Shown here piece after piece: positions 34,541 to 43,616 of a DNA stretch of 64,000 nucleotides. Source of the DNA: Actinomyces sp. oral taxon 414 (GTDB lineage Bacteria > Actinomycetota > Actinomycetes > Actinomycetales > Actinomycetaceae); the NCBI RefSeq assembly GCF_001278845.1, contig NZ_CP012590.1, forward strand, positions 1,116,001 through 1,180,000, in the 5' to 3' direction. How positions within the stretch are numbered: the first letter of the stretch is position 1; each line of letters begins with the position of its first letter. The notes below the pieces were generated by a model, which was not told the origin of the DNA, searched no databases, and saw nothing but the letters and a program-made list of their open reading frames with translations. The position numbers and the translations under genes are program-made.

Positions 34541-35380
34541 GTGAGTGCGAAGCTGGTGCTGCAAACGGATTTCGGGCTGGTCGACGGCGCCGTTGCGGCC
34601 ATGTACGGGGTCGCCTACAGCGTGGACGAGACGCTGTCGATCCACGACCTGACCCATGAGATCCCGCCCTTCGACATTTTCGCGGCCTCCTACCGGCTCT
34701 ACCAGACGACGGGGCACTGGCCCGCCGGCACGGTCTTCGTCTCCGTCGTGGACCCGGGCGTGGGCTCGGACCGCCGCAGCGTCGCCGTGCGCACCGACGG
34801 CGGACACATCGTCATCACCCCGGACAACGGCACGCTCACCCACCTCGCCCGCTACATCGGGATCCGTCAGGCGCGCGAGATCGACGAGGACGCCCACGCC
34901 CTGGCCGGCAGCCGGGAGAGCCACACCTTCCACGGCCGCGACATCTACGCCTACACCGGGGCGCGCCTGGCCGGCGGGCGGATCTCCTTCGAGCAGCTCG
35001 GCGGGCCCCTGCCCCCGGCCGAGCTCGTGCGACTGCCCCTGGGCGAGGTCGTCGTCGGCGACGGGGAGATCACCGGGACCATCGATATCCTGGACATCCG
35101 CTTCGGCTCGCTGTGGACCAATATCTCGGCCGACTCCTTCAGGTCCCTGGAGGTGGACTCGGGCGACTTCGTCCGGGTCTCCATTCGCGAGAACGGAAAG
35201 CTCCGCTACCAGAACCAGATGCCGTTCACGCGCACCTTCGCCGGCGTCTCGGTCGGGGAACCGCTGGTGTATGTCAACTCCCTGCTCAATATCGGCGTCG
35301 CCGTCAATCAGGACTCGTTCTCGGAGCTGTACCACATCGGCACCGGCATCGCCTGGAAGATCAGCTTCGGCAAGGTGTAG
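34541..35380 (+). CDS. SAM hydrolase / hydroxide adenosyltransferase (DUF62)
   Basis: A 279-residue member of the fluorinase/chlorinase superfamily, the branch that splits S-adenosylmethionine with hydroxide into adenosine and methionine. The markers are LQTDFGLVDGAVAAMYG, VVDPGVGSDRR, TPDNGTL and the substrate loop FHGRDIYAYTGA. GTG 34541 has AAGGAG 9 nt before it. Its 3' end overlaps the end of rsmD on the other strand by 20 bp. Physiological role in actinobacteria is unclear. Confidence 0.93.
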   Translation: MSAKLVLQTDFGLVDGAVAAMYGVAYSVDETLSIHDLTHEIPPFDIFAASYRLYQTTGHWPAGTVFVSVVDPGVGSDRRSVAVRTDGGHIVITPDNGTLTHLARYIGIRQAREIDEDAHALAGSRESHTFHGRDIYAYTGARLAGGRISFEQLGGPLPPAELVRLPLGEVVVGDGEITGTIDILDIRFGSLWTNISADSFRSLEVDSGDFVRVSIRENGKLRYQNQMPFTRTFAGVSVGEPLVYVNSLLNIGVAVNQDSFSELYHIGTGIAWKISFGKV

Positions 35381-36017
35381 GGCGCCGAGCCGTCCCGGGC
35401 GGGGCGCCGGCCCCGCCGGGCTCGTGGGCCCCGCCGGCTACCCCGGCCGCGCCGGCCCCGCCGGGCTCGGCGAACCACACCAGCGTCTCGCCGTACCTCC
35501 TCTCGCCGAAGCGCTCCAGCCCCGCGGGCCAGGCCGGCTCGGGGGAGCGGGTCGAGCGCTCCAGGACGACGACGGCGCCCGGCGCCAGCCACGGGTCCCG
35601 GCGTCGGACCAGGGGCTCGAGAATGGCGGAGACGCCCGCCTCGTCGAGGTCGTAGGGCGGGTCGATGAGCACCAGGTCCATCGGGGCGGGGGCGGGCCCG
35701 GCCAGAAAGTCCGCCGCCCTCGCACGCCTCGCCCGTACGTCGCGCAGACCCAGGGCGCGGATATTGGCCCGGCACACCGCGACGGCGGCGCGCGAGGAGT
35801 CCACCAGCACCACCTCGCCGGCGCCGCGACTGGCCGCCTCCAGGCCCAGCGCCCCCGAGCCCGCGCACAGGTCGAGCACGCGGGCGCCGTCGACCGCCCC
35901 GTAGTGCTCCAGCCTGCCGAAAAGGGACTCCCGAACGCGCTCGGAGGTCGGGCGCGTGCCGCAGCGGGGCACCTCGATCCGGCGCCCCCCGACCGATCCG
36001 GCCACGATCCTCGTCAT
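35361..36017 (-). CDS. rsmD: 16S rRNA m2G966 methyltransferase RsmD
   Basis: Methylates G966 of 16S rRNA during 30S assembly. The 218 residues show the N-terminal RIVAGSVGGRRI and TRPTSERVRESLF, the SAM loop VLDLCAGSGALGLEAASRGA and the catalytic DPPYDL (119-124). The last 35 residues are a Gly/Ala/Pro-rich tail. The 3' end overlaps the SAM hydrolase gene tail-to-tail by 20 bp. In related genomes rsmD sits in the recG-rsmD-coaD order on one strand; here it is inverted relative to recG and coaD. Confidence 0.95.
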   Translation of the reverse strand: MTRIVAGSVGGRRIEVPRCGTRPTSERVRESLFGRLEHYGAVDGARVLDLCAGSGALGLEAASRGAGEVVLVDSSRAAVAVCRANIRALGLRDVRARRARAADFLAGPAPAPMDLVLIDPPYDLDEAGVSAILEPLVRRRDPWLAPGAVVVLERSTRSPEPAWPAGLERFGERRYGETLVWFAEPGGAGAAGVAGGAHEPGGAGAPPGTARRPTPCRS

Positions 36018-36059
36018 GGCCCAGACCCTACGCCGGATCCGCGCCCCGGCGTCGGCCCG

Positions 36060-36398
36060 TCAGCTCTGCACGGACCAGAACTCGACCCGTTCGCTCCCGG
36101 CGCCCCGTTCAACGAGGTCCTGCGCCACGGTGCGCCCCGCGTCGCGGTGGACGGGCTCGATGAATACCTTCACGTCGTCGGGGAGGGCGGCCGGACCCGC
36201 GGCCAGGACCCCCTGCGATTCCGGCGCCCCCCAGGCCGTGGACTGCCCCACGCAGATGCAGGCGCTCAGCAGCGCCAGGCTCACGGAGGTCAGGATGGCG
36301 ATCGTCTGGGCGACGCGGCGGGCGGTTCGCAGCGAGGGGGAGTTCACCTGGTCGGCGCGGCGTCGACGGCGGAAGAATTGAGGGCGTTGAGAATTCAT
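36060..36398 (-). CDS. Small membrane-anchored or lipoprotein-like hypothetical protein
   Basis: 112 residues. A basic N-terminus (RPQFFRRRRRADQ) is followed by one hydrophobic segment at about 29-52 ending LLSACICVG, which could be a lipobox (LSAC) or a simple anchor. The rest is about 60 residues of unrecognised outer domain. CGGAG lies upstream of ATG 36398. It is 42 bp downstream of the rsmD start on the same strand, yet reads away from its own upstream region. Function unknown. Confidence 0.55.
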   Translation of the reverse strand: MNSQRPQFFRRRRRADQVNSPSLRTARRVAQTIAILTSVSLALLSACICVGQSTAWGAPESQGVLAAGPAALPDDVKVFIEPVHRDAGRTVAQDLVERGAGSERVEFWSVQS

Positions 36399-37013
36399 GA
36401 GATACTCCGGAAGGACGAATTCTAAGACTTTGTGAAAACGATGTGAGAATGCGAGGGCGCGAGTCAGGAGTGCCGTGGAAGAGGGTCGCGCGAAGACGAG
36501 GGGGCGCTGACGGGCGCGTCCCGGCGCGCGACGGCGGCGCGGACTGGGACGGCATGGAGTGCGACTGCGCGAGGGCGCAGCCCGGCCAGGGCCGGGGCGC
36601 GCGCGGTCGTCAACATCACTGGCAACGGCGATACTAGGTCTTGCGGCAGGAGCCGATCGCGGCGGGGGGCGTCGAGGGAGTTGCCTGGATCCTGGACTGA
36701 GCCATGTCTACTCCGTGTCGGGCCGGCGCCGGCGCGCGGCACCGGGACCGGTCGGTCAATATGTCGGACTGTGATGGATGAACCCACTGTAAGGAGGGGC
36801 GCGCCCCGGATGCAAGCAAAATGGGGAGCCGTGTCGCGCCCGGCGGACCGGGCCGCGGCGCCGTCGCCCTCCGGCCGCCGGAGTCCGCGGCGGACCGCGG
36901 GGTCGGGCGGACCGGGCCGGCGGACCGCGGGGTCGGCGTCGTCACACGACCGGAGCGGACCGGCCCTCGGCGCGCGTCCCGCCTCCGCGCGGCCCGGCCG
37001 CTAGCGTGCTGCC
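36399..37013. other. Gene-free 615-bp region upstream of coaD
   Basis: No convincing gene. A 23-codon minus-strand frame at 36634-36705 (starts MAQSRIQ, ends CRKT) has GGAG 5 nt upstream but no other support. Otherwise nothing is seen. Confidence 0.5.
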
Positions 37014-37526
37014 ATGACGCTCGCCGTGTACCCCGGAACCTTCGACCCGATCACCCTCGGGCACGTCGACGTCGTCACTCGCGCCCGCACCGTCTTCGAC
37101 CGGGTCGTCGTCGGCGTCGCCCACAACGCCGCCAAGCGCGGCCGCCACCTGTTCGACCTCGACGAGCGCCTGGAACTGGCCCGCGCCTGCCTGGCCCATT
37201 TGAGCGGGGTGGACGTCGACGTCGTCCCCGGACTCCTGGCCGACTACTGCCGCGAGCGCGGGGCGGAGGCGATCATCAAGGGCCTGCGCAACGGCACGGA
37301 CCTGGACGCCGAGGTCCCCATGGCGCTGCTCAACCGCGATCTGGGCGGGCCGGAGACGGTCTTCCTGGCCGCCGCCGGCCCCCACGCCCACGTCTCCTCC
37401 TCCCTGGTCAAGGACGTGGCCGGGCACGGCGGCGACGTGTCCGGGCTCGTGCCCGACGTCGTGCTGGCGGCCCTCGAGCGCGAGCTCGCCCCCGCCGCGG
37501 CCCGCCGGTCGGCCGGGCGCCCCTGA
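37014..37526 (+). CDS. coaD: Phosphopantetheine adenylyltransferase
   Basis: Catalyses the penultimate step of coenzyme A synthesis. The 170 residues begin MTLAVYPGTFDPITLGHVDVV, containing the nucleotidyltransferase T/HxGH signature, and continue with IIKGLRNGTDLDAEVPMALLN and HVSSSLVKDVAGHGGDVSGLVP. Normal size. The sepIVA-like gene follows 31 bp later. Confidence 0.97.
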   Translation: MTLAVYPGTFDPITLGHVDVVTRARTVFDRVVVGVAHNAAKRGRHLFDLDERLELARACLAHLSGVDVDVVPGLLADYCRERGAEAIIKGLRNGTDLDAEVPMALLNRDLGGPETVFLAAAGPHAHVSSSLVKDVAGHGGDVSGLVPDVVLAALERELAPAAARRSAGRP

Positions 37527-37557
37527 CCACCTCAACGCCATCTGGAAGGATGAGACC

Positions 37558-38118
37558 GTGACGACCAGCCGTGACGCGGGAGAGGACCTCCTGCGCATCC
37601 TCGATGAGCTCGACACCCTCATCGCCTCGGCGCGCTCCATGCCCATGAGCGCCTCCGCGATCGTCCACCGTCAGGACGCCCTCGAGCTCATTGAGAAGGC
37701 CCGCGAGTCCGTCCCCAGAGCGGTGCGTCGCGCCGAGCAGATCGTGGCCGACGCCGACGCGGTCCTCGCCCAGGGCAAGGCCGAGGCCGAGCGGATCGTC
37801 CTGCGCGCCCAGGAGGAGGCCGAGCGCCTGGCCGCCAGCGAGAACGTGGTGCGCATGGCCAATGACCGCGCCGACGCGATCGTGAGCACCGCCGAGGAGC
37901 GCGCCGGGGCGCTGCGCCGGGGCGCCGACGAGTACTCCGACCGGTCCCTGGCCTTCCTGGAGGCGGAGATCAACCGGCTCGCCGAGCAGGTCAGGGCGGG
38001 GCGCGAGGTGCTCGCGGGGAGGCTCGGCGGCGCCCAGCACGGCGAGGGGCCCGAGCCCGCCCAGGAGTCCTCGCGCCGCTTCGCCGGGTGGTCGGTGGAT
38101 CCCACCGCCTCGCGCTGA
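37558..38118 (+). CDS. DivIVA-like coiled-coil protein (SepIVA type)
   Basis: A 186-residue, almost wholly helical protein with a long Ala/Glu/Arg coiled coil (about 50-155: RRAEQIVADADAVLAQGKAE). It is like mycobacterial SepIVA, a DivIVA-domain protein needed for septation and cytoplasmic organisation. The position supports this: in Mycobacterium sepIVA precedes the DUF177 gene, rnc and mutM, exactly as here. GTG 37558 follows GGAAGGATG. It lacks the classic short DivIVA lipid-binding N-terminus. Confidence 0.8.
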   Translation: MTTSRDAGEDLLRILDELDTLIASARSMPMSASAIVHRQDALELIEKARESVPRAVRRAEQIVADADAVLAQGKAEAERIVLRAQEEAERLAASENVVRMANDRADAIVSTAEERAGALRRGADEYSDRSLAFLEAEINRLAEQVRAGREVLAGRLGGAQHGEGPEPAQESSRRFAGWSVDPTASR

Positions 38119-38280
38119 GGCGCCGCCGGCTCGCGTCCGCGCTCGCGGCTCCCACCCGCGCCCGCGGCGCCGGCTCGCGTCCGCGGCGCGCGCTCGTCGA
38201 CTCCCGCTTGGGCGCCGCCGCCGGTAGATTCACCCCGCGAAGGCCCCGCCCCGGCGGCGGCCCCGGACCAGGAGGAAGAT

Positions 38281-38931
38281 GTGACCGGACTCGTCGTCGA
38301 TATCGTGGACCTGCCCCGCTCCAGCGGCGCCGCGAAGACCGTGCACCGCGAGACGCCCGCCCCCGCGGGCCTGGGTACGCCGGTCATCGGCGTGCCGGAG
38401 GGCTCACCGATCCTTCTCGACGCCACCCTGATCTCCATGGAGAACGGAATCCTCGTGCGCGCCGGCGCGCGGGTGCACGTGCACGGCGAGTGCGTGCGCT
38501 GCCTGCGCGACCTGGACGAGGACCGCACGGTGGACTTCGACGAGCTCTACCTCCTGCCCGAGGCGGCGGCCGCCCAACTCCAGGAGGGGGACGAGGAGGC
38601 CGCGGACCTCTTCCTCGTGGGCGAGACCGACCTTGATCTCGAGCCCGCCCTGCGCGACGCCCTGATCCTGGGTCTGCCTCAGCGGCCCCTGTGCCGCCCC
38701 GACTGCCCGGGGCTGTGCCCCGGCTGCGGCGAGAGGCTGGAGGATCTGCCCGAGGGCCACGCCCACGAGGTGGTCGACCCGCGCTGGTCCGCGCTGGCGG
38801 GGCTGTTCGACGGCGGGGCCGATGACGCCGGCGGGACTGGCGGTGATGGGGGCGGCGCCGACGGCGAATCCCCGGGCGCCGACGGCGGACCTCCGGGCGG
38901 CGACGGCGACGGCGGGGAGGTGCGGGCCTGA
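38281..38931 (+). CDS. DUF177 (YceD) protein, large-subunit assembly factor family
   Basis: 216 residues. Conserved cysteines CVRCLRDLD and [16 protein letters not shown] match the DUF177/YceD family, implicated in 23S rRNA maturation. The last 40 residues are a Gly/Asp tail built of repeats (GADGG, GGDGD). rpmF (L32), the usual immediate partner of DUF177, is absent; rnc follows directly with a TGATG overlap. GTG 38281 with AGGAGGAAGAT upstream. Confidence 0.92.
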   Translation: MTGLVVDIVDLPRSSGAAKTVHRETPAPAGLGTPVIGVPEGSPILLDATLISMENGILVRAGARVHVHGECVRCLRDLDEDRTVDFDELYLLPEAAAAQLQEGDEEAADLFLVGETDLDLEPALRDALILGLPQRPLCRPDCPGLCPGCGERLEDLPEGHAHEVVDPRWSALAGLFDGGADDAGGTGGDGGGADGESPGADGGPPGGDGDGGEVRA

Positions 38932-39860
38932 TGCCGGGGTCCCGCAAGTCCCGGCGCACGCCGCCCCCGGCGCGCGCGGACGTCGAGTCCCTCGTCTTCC
39001 GGTGGGGGGCGCAGATCGACCCGGCGCTGCTGGACCTGGCCCTGACTCACCGCTCCTGGGCCCATGAGAACGGCGGCCTGCCCACCAATGAGCGCCTGGA
39101 GTTCCTGGGCGACTCGGTCCTGTCCATCGTGGTGACGGAGAACCTTTACCGCGCCCATCCCGACGCCCCCGAGGGCCAGCTCGCCAAAATGCGGGCGGCC
39201 ACCGTCTCCGAACCCGCGCTGGCCGCCGTCGCCCGCGACCTGGGGGTGGGGGAGTTCATCAAGCTCGGCAAGGGCGAGGCGCTGTCCGGCGGCAGGCGGA
39301 AGGACTCGATCCTGGCGGACACGGTCGAGGCGCTCATCGGGGCCGCCTACCTCACCCACGGGCTGGAGCCGACTCGCGAGGTCGTCACGCGCCTGGTCTC
39401 CCGCTTCCTGTCCGCCGCGCCCACGCGCGGCGCGGGGCTGGACTGGAAGACGAGTCTGCAGGAGCTCACCGCCGCCCATCACCTGGGCAGCCCCTCCTAC
39501 GAGGTCGTCGGCGAGGGCCCGGACCACAGGCGGGTCTTCACGGCCACGGCGCTGGTCGATGGGCGGGTCCTGGGGCGGGGGACCGGCTCGTCGAAGAAGG
39601 CGGCCGAGCACGACGCCGCCGAGGCCGCCTACGCGGAGCTCCTGGCGCGCCACGGCGACGGCGGCCTCGACCTGCCCGGCGTCAACGACGCCCTGCGCGT
39701 CGACCTGGTCCTGCCCGGCGCCCCCGACGCCCCTGGTACCGACCAGGGCCGACCCGGCGCCGACGGCGCCCCGCCCGCCGGTCCGGGTCTGCCCGGCGCC
39801 GATAACGTCCTCCACACCGCTTCAGACCGATCCGGCGCCGACCCGGACCCGCGGCCGTGA
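38931..39860 (+). CDS. rnc: Ribonuclease III
   Basis: Cuts double-stranded RNA in rRNA and mRNA processing. The catalytic signature [10 protein letters not shown] is at 53-62, the second acidic cluster is in [18 protein letters not shown], and the dsRNA-binding domain runs about 160-232 ([34 protein letters not shown]). Residues about 236-309 are a Pro/Gly/Ala/Asp tail with PGAD/PGA words, absent from standard RNase III. Translationally coupled to DUF177 (TGATG). Confidence 0.96.
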   Translation: MPGSRKSRRTPPPARADVESLVFRWGAQIDPALLDLALTHRSWAHENGGLPTNERLEFLGDSVLSIVVTENLYRAHPDAPEGQLAKMRAATVSEPALAAVARDLGVGEFIKLGKGEALSGGRRKDSILADTVEALIGAAYLTHGLEPTREVVTRLVSRFLSAAPTRGAGLDWKTSLQELTAAHHLGSPSYEVVGEGPDHRRVFTATALVDGRVLGRGTGSSKKAAEHDAAEAAYAELLARHGDGGLDLPGVNDALRVDLVLPGAPDAPGTDQGRPGADGAPPAGPGLPGADNVLHTASDRSGADPDPRP

Positions 39861-39887
39861 GCCGGTCGCGGCCCGCGGGGGCGCGCC

Positions 39888-40997
39888 GTGCCTGAGCTGC
39901 CGGAGGTCGAGGCGGTGCGGGCCGGGCTGGCCCGTCACGTCCTGGGACGGCGCGTCGAGCGGGTGGAGGTCTTCGACGCCCGGCCGCTGCGCCGGCAGGC
40001 CGGGGGACCCGGGGCCTTCGTCCGGGGCCTGGAGGACCGGGTGCTCACGGCGGCGGTGCGGCGCGGCAAGTTCCTGTGGCTGCCGCTCGACGACGGCGCG
40101 GCGCTGGTCGCGCACCTGGGCATGAGCGGACAGCTGCTCGTGCGCACCGCCGCCCCGCCCGACATTGACCCGCCCGGCATTGACCCGCCCGGCATTGACC
40201 CGGCTGGCGCTGACCCGCCCGGCGCCGGCGCCCGGGGCGATGGTGAGGGCTCCCCGAATGCCGATCTCCCGGCGCCCGACGGCGCACATCCCCCGGACCT
40301 GACGGCCACGCGCGCCCCGACCCTGGTGCGGGATCTGTCGCTGCGCCCCCGGCATCTGCGAGTGCGCCTGCACCTGGGCCCCCGCCCGGGCGATCCGGCG
40401 ACCGGCGCGGACGGGCCGGTCGCCGCCCTCGACCTGGTCGATCAGCGCATGCTGGGCGGCCTGTACCTGGCGCCCCTCGTGCCCACGGCCGACGGCGCCC
40501 CCGGGGGCCGGGGCGATGAGGCGCCCCTCCTGCCCGCCAGCGCCGCCCACATCGCCCGGGACCTGCTCGACCCCCATCTGGACGAGGCCGGCGTCGTCGG
40601 CCGCATGCGCTCCTCCCGCCGGGCCGTCAAGACCCTGCTGCTCGACCAGGGGATCGTCTCGGGGATCGGCAACATCTACGCCGACGAGGGCCTGTGGGCC
40701 GCCCGCGTCCACGGGCTGCGACGCGGCGAGGAGCTCGGCCCGCGCGTGACCGCCCGGATCCTGCGCGAGACCGCGGGGGTGATGCGCCGCGCCCTCGAAG
40801 TCGGCGGGACGAGCTTCGACTCCCTCTACGTCGACGTCGAGGGGGCGGCCGGCTTCTTCGCCCGCCAGCTCGCCGTGTACGGGCGCGCGGGTCTGCCCTG
40901 CCGGCGCTGCGGGGCGCCGCTGCGCTCGGAGGTGATCGGCGGGCGCAGTCACGCCTTCTGCCCGCGCTGCCAGACCCGCCCCCGTTCGCGCCCGTGA
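39888..40997 (+). CDS. mutM: Formamidopyrimidine-DNA glycosylase
   Basis: Removes 8-oxoguanine and other oxidised purines. Starts PELPEVEAVRAGL after the initiator, giving the catalytic Pro/Glu. The helix-two-turn-helix (LLLDQGIVSGIGNIYADE) and zinc finger (Cys338, 341, 358, 361) are intact. At 369 residues it is some 70 longer than usual: residues about 86-145 contain a Pro/Gly/Asp repeat (PPGIDPPGIDPAGADPPG) coded by a 15-bp tandem repeat at 40164-40223. GTG 39888. Confidence 0.95.
   Translation: MPELPEVEAVRAGLARHVLGRRVERVEVFDARPLRRQAGGPGAFVRGLEDRVLTAAVRRGKFLWLPLDDGAALVAHLGMSGQLLVRTAAPPDIDPPGIDPPGIDPAGADPPGAGARGDGEGSPNADLPAPDGAHPPDLTATRAPTLVRDLSLRPRHLRVRLHLGPRPGDPATGADGPVAALDLVDQRMLGGLYLAPLVPTADGAPGGRGDEAPLLPASAAHIARDLLDPHLDEAGVVGRMRSSRRAVKTLLLDQGIVSGIGNIYADEGLWAARVHGLRRGEELGPRVTARILRETAGVMRRALEVGGTSFDSLYVDVEGAAGFFARQLAVYGRAGLPCRRCGAPLRSEVIGGRSHAFCPRCQTRPRSRP
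40164..40223 (+). repeat. 15-bp tandem repeat inside mutM
   Basis: Four copies of a unit like ATTGACCCGCCCGGC, coding G-I-D-P-P. It is in frame, so the enzyme is lengthened, not broken. Confidence 0.85.
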
Positions 40998-41296
40998 CCG
41001 ATCGTCGCCGGTTCTGGTCCGAGGAGGCGAAAAGGTGGCCGGCGCATAACTTTCGGGTGCGCGGCAGCTCTTGCGTTCACGGGGAATGGCGTCATTGCGC
41101 CACTTCGGGACGGGGCGCACCTGGGATGGGGGGTGAAAGATATGCGGCGGCCACCTTGTGGGGCCCGCATCGGGGGACTCGGCCCTTTTCACCGGCCCGG
41201 GCCGCCCCAGATCACATCCCGTGCGCCTCACGCACCTCATGGGTCCCGTGTTCCACGCGTCCGGGAGGAGCGGCGCGGGTGCGGGTGCGAGAAATG

Positions 41297-41414
41297 GCGC
41301 TCTGGGAGGATCGTTCCGCTCCACACTCGTCGGCCGTTTCGTGGGAACCGCGGAATCATGCGGAAACCGCCGGATGCGCCCGGTGCGTCGGCCCGAACGA
41401 TCCTCCCGCAGCGC
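41297..41414. repeat. 118-bp segment with about 20-bp inverted ends
   Basis: GGGAGGATCGTTC (41304-41316) matches GAACGATCCTCCC (41395-41407) perfectly; pairing extends with mismatches through GCGCT/AGCGC. It could fold as a long stem-loop or be a small element. Confidence 0.65.
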
Positions 41415-41595
41415 CAGAACCGGAATCCGATGGGGTCGAAGAGCGCCCCCGGGCCCGCCGACGCGGACCGACCCGCCCGAGATCGCGACCGATCCGCCCG
41501 GGATCGCGGACCCGCCGCCCAAGGGTGCCCCGGCCGCGACCAATCCCGCGGAGAGGGGGGTGAGTGGCTTGCCGGGGTGGAGCGGGAGAGGTAAT

Positions 41596-41625
41596 CTGAA
41601 CACGTTCATAAATGAACGTGTTCAG
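41596..41625. promoter_or_regulatory. Perfect 30-bp palindrome, TetR operator candidate
   Basis: CTGAACACGTTCAT (41596-41609), AA, then ATGAACGTGTTCAG (41612-41625). The arms are exact and end 12 bp before the TetR start. This is the usual design of a TetR self-operator with two half-sites. Confidence 0.85.
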
Positions 41626-41637
41626 AAAGGACTCGAG

Positions 41638-42210
41638 ATGGCCAAACGGGACAGGACCGAGGCCGCGGTCCTGGCGGAGGCCGGCAGGCTCTTCGCGCTC
41701 CGGGGCTTCGCCGCCACATCCGTGCGGGACATCGCCGCCGCCGCGGGGGTGTCCGTGGGCACCGTCGTGTCCGTGGGCGGCAAGAGCGAGCTGTTCCTGC
41801 GGTGCATGGAGGAGCTCGCCACCGCCGACGCCCGGCGCGCGCTGGGTTCGCAGGACGACGCCCGCGCCGGACTGCGGGCCTTCGTGACGAACGCGCCCGG
41901 CCTGACCGAGAGGGGCGGCGACCTGTCCCGCGACTACCTCGCCGCGCTGCTCGCCTCCCCGCCCAGCCCCGGCAACGCCGAGCGACTCGACGCCGTCGTC
42001 GCCGATCTCACCGCCCGCTGGGCCGACCGCCTCGGGCTCGCCCCGGACGATCCGGGGGCCGCCCTCACCGCCCGCTCCTTCTACCTCTGCTTCGTCGGAT
42101 GCGTTTTCGCCGTCGCCTGCGGGCAGATGACCCGCGCCGACGCCGTCGGCCTCCTGCTCGCTCTCATCGACGACCGGGATGGGACGGGGAGCGCGGGGGC
42201 CCGGCGATGA
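41638..42210 (+). CDS. TetR-family transcriptional regulator
   Basis: 190 residues. The N-terminal HTH is typical: AKRDRTEAAVLAEAGRLFAL then SVRDIAAAAGVSVGTVVSVG with KSELF after it. The C-terminal ligand domain is unremarkable. ATG 41638 follows AAAGGACTCGAG. It should bind the 30-bp palindrome just upstream and control itself and the downstream glycosyltransferase, to which it is joined by an ATGA overlap. Inducer unknown. Confidence 0.92.
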   Translation: MAKRDRTEAAVLAEAGRLFALRGFAATSVRDIAAAAGVSVGTVVSVGGKSELFLRCMEELATADARRALGSQDDARAGLRAFVTNAPGLTERGGDLSRDYLAALLASPPSPGNAERLDAVVADLTARWADRLGLAPDDPGAALTARSFYLCFVGCVFAVACGQMTRADAVGLLLALIDDRDGTGSAGARR

Positions 42211-43454
42211 CCCACGTCCTCGTCGCCATCGGGTCCATGGGGGACCTGCGGCCCCAGCTCGCCCTCGCGCGGGCCCTCCGGGCGGAGGGCGCCGACGTCC
42301 TCCTGCTCGGCCTGGAGGACTACGCCCCTCTCGCGGCCGACAGCGGCGTTCCCTTCCGCGACGTGGGAACCCGCCTCATGGGCCCGGTCTCCCCGCCCCT
42401 CCTCGCCCGGGTCGCCAGGGGGAGCCAGACGATCGGCGCGCTACTCGTGCGCCGCTGGCTCCACGACAGCGCCGGGGCCATCGCCCGAGCCCTGGCGCGG
42501 GCGGTTCACCCGGGGGACCACCTCGTCACCGGCATCCTCGGCCTGGCCGCCTGCCGCCTCCTGGCTCGACGGCGCGGCTGCCGGCTCACCGAACTCGCCC
42601 TGGCGCCGACGCTCCCCACGGCCTTCGCCAATTCCCTCGTCGGCGCGCCCCGGGCCGGACGCAGCCGGATCAACGCCGCGTACTCCCGCGCCGTGCGCCG
42701 CGGCTCGGTGACAATGGGACTGCCGATCGCCCGCGCCCTGGACCGCTCGGGCGCCGGCGAGCCCGTCGGGGCGGCCGGGCGCGGGGAGGGCGGGGAGACC
42801 GGAGGGATCATCGTGGCCTGCTCCCCCCGTCTCGTGCCCCGCGCACCGGACTGGCCGACCGGCATCCGCTGCACGGGTCACCTGGTGCTGGAGATGCCCG
42901 AGTGGCGGCCGCCGTCGTCCCTGCTGCGCTTCCTCGACTCCGGCGAGCCGCCCGTCTACGTGGGCTTCGGCTCCGTGCCCGTGAGGGAGCCGGCGGGGGA
43001 GGTCGCCCGCTGGGCCGAGGCCGCCCGCCGCGCGGGGACGCGGGCGCTTTTGTACCCGGCGGCGGGCTTCACGGACTGGGACCGGGACTACGGCGAGCAC
43101 GTGCACCACGTGCGCTTCACCCCGCACGACTGGCTGCTGCCCCGCACGGCGGCCGCGGTCCACCACGGGGGAGCCGGGACGACGCACGGGGCCCTGGCCG
43201 CGGGCGTGCCCCAGGGCGTCATCCCCTTCTCCCTGGACCAGCCTTACTTCGCCCGCCGGGTCGCGGCGCTGGGCCTGGGGCCCGGCGGGCTCGACCCGGG
43301 GCGGACCGACGTCGAGGGGCCGACCCGGATCCTCACGGACCTGACCCGGGGCGAGCGGGCGGAGGGCTATCGCCGCCGCGCCCGCGAGGCCGCCCGCGCG
43401 GTGGAGCGGGAGGACGGGGCGCGGACCGCGGCCCGGATCCTCCTGGGCCCCTGA
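42207..43454 (+). CDS. GT1-family (MGT/UGT-like) glycosyltransferase
   Basis: 415-residue GT-B enzyme. The N-terminus VLVAIGSMGDLRPQLALARAL and the donor motif VHHGGAGTTHGALAAGVPQ are those of UGT/MGT glycosyltransferases that sugar-tag sterols, macrolides or other small hydrophobic compounds. PPVYVGFGSVPVREP fits too. Translationally coupled to the TetR gene, so probably induced by the compound it modifies, a detoxification arrangement (inference). Acceptor not predictable. Confidence 0.88.
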   Translation: MTHVLVAIGSMGDLRPQLALARALRAEGADVLLLGLEDYAPLAADSGVPFRDVGTRLMGPVSPPLLARVARGSQTIGALLVRRWLHDSAGAIARALARAVHPGDHLVTGILGLAACRLLARRRGCRLTELALAPTLPTAFANSLVGAPRAGRSRINAAYSRAVRRGSVTMGLPIARALDRSGAGEPVGAAGRGEGGETGGIIVACSPRLVPRAPDWPTGIRCTGHLVLEMPEWRPPSSLLRFLDSGEPPVYVGFGSVPVREPAGEVARWAEAARRAGTRALLYPAAGFTDWDRDYGEHVHHVRFTPHDWLLPRTAAAVHHGGAGTTHGALAAGVPQGVIPFSLDQPYFARRVAALGLGPGGLDPGRTDVEGPTRILTDLTRGERAEGYRRRAREAARAVEREDGARTAARILLGP

Positions 43455-43616
43455 CAGCGGTAGAGGCCGAGCGGGGCAGCAGCGGGGACGGTTCGCGGCG
43501 GAGGGCAGGGCGAAGACGGTCCGCGGTGCAAGGGCGGGGCGGCGCAGCGGCGGGGAAGAGACGCAGACGGCGCCGAACTTGTGACGTAGGTCCCCATCGC
43601 TGCTAGGCTCGGGGCC

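Larger units (their letters stand above)
40998..41637. other. Gene-free 640-bp region upstream of tetR
   Basis: No gene is supported. It contains a 118-bp inverted-repeat segment (41297-41414) and ends in the perfect operator palindrome at 41596-41625. Confidence 0.6.

Noticed and set aside
36634-36705. 23-codon minus-strand frame beginning MAQSRIQ
   Set aside because: It has a plausible GGAG site but no other support, no homologue I recognise and no partner gene.
40998-41637. Several open frames before tetR on both strands
   Set aside because: Composition is Arg/Pro/Ala-rich as expected from GC content alone; the region holds inverted repeats and the operator instead.
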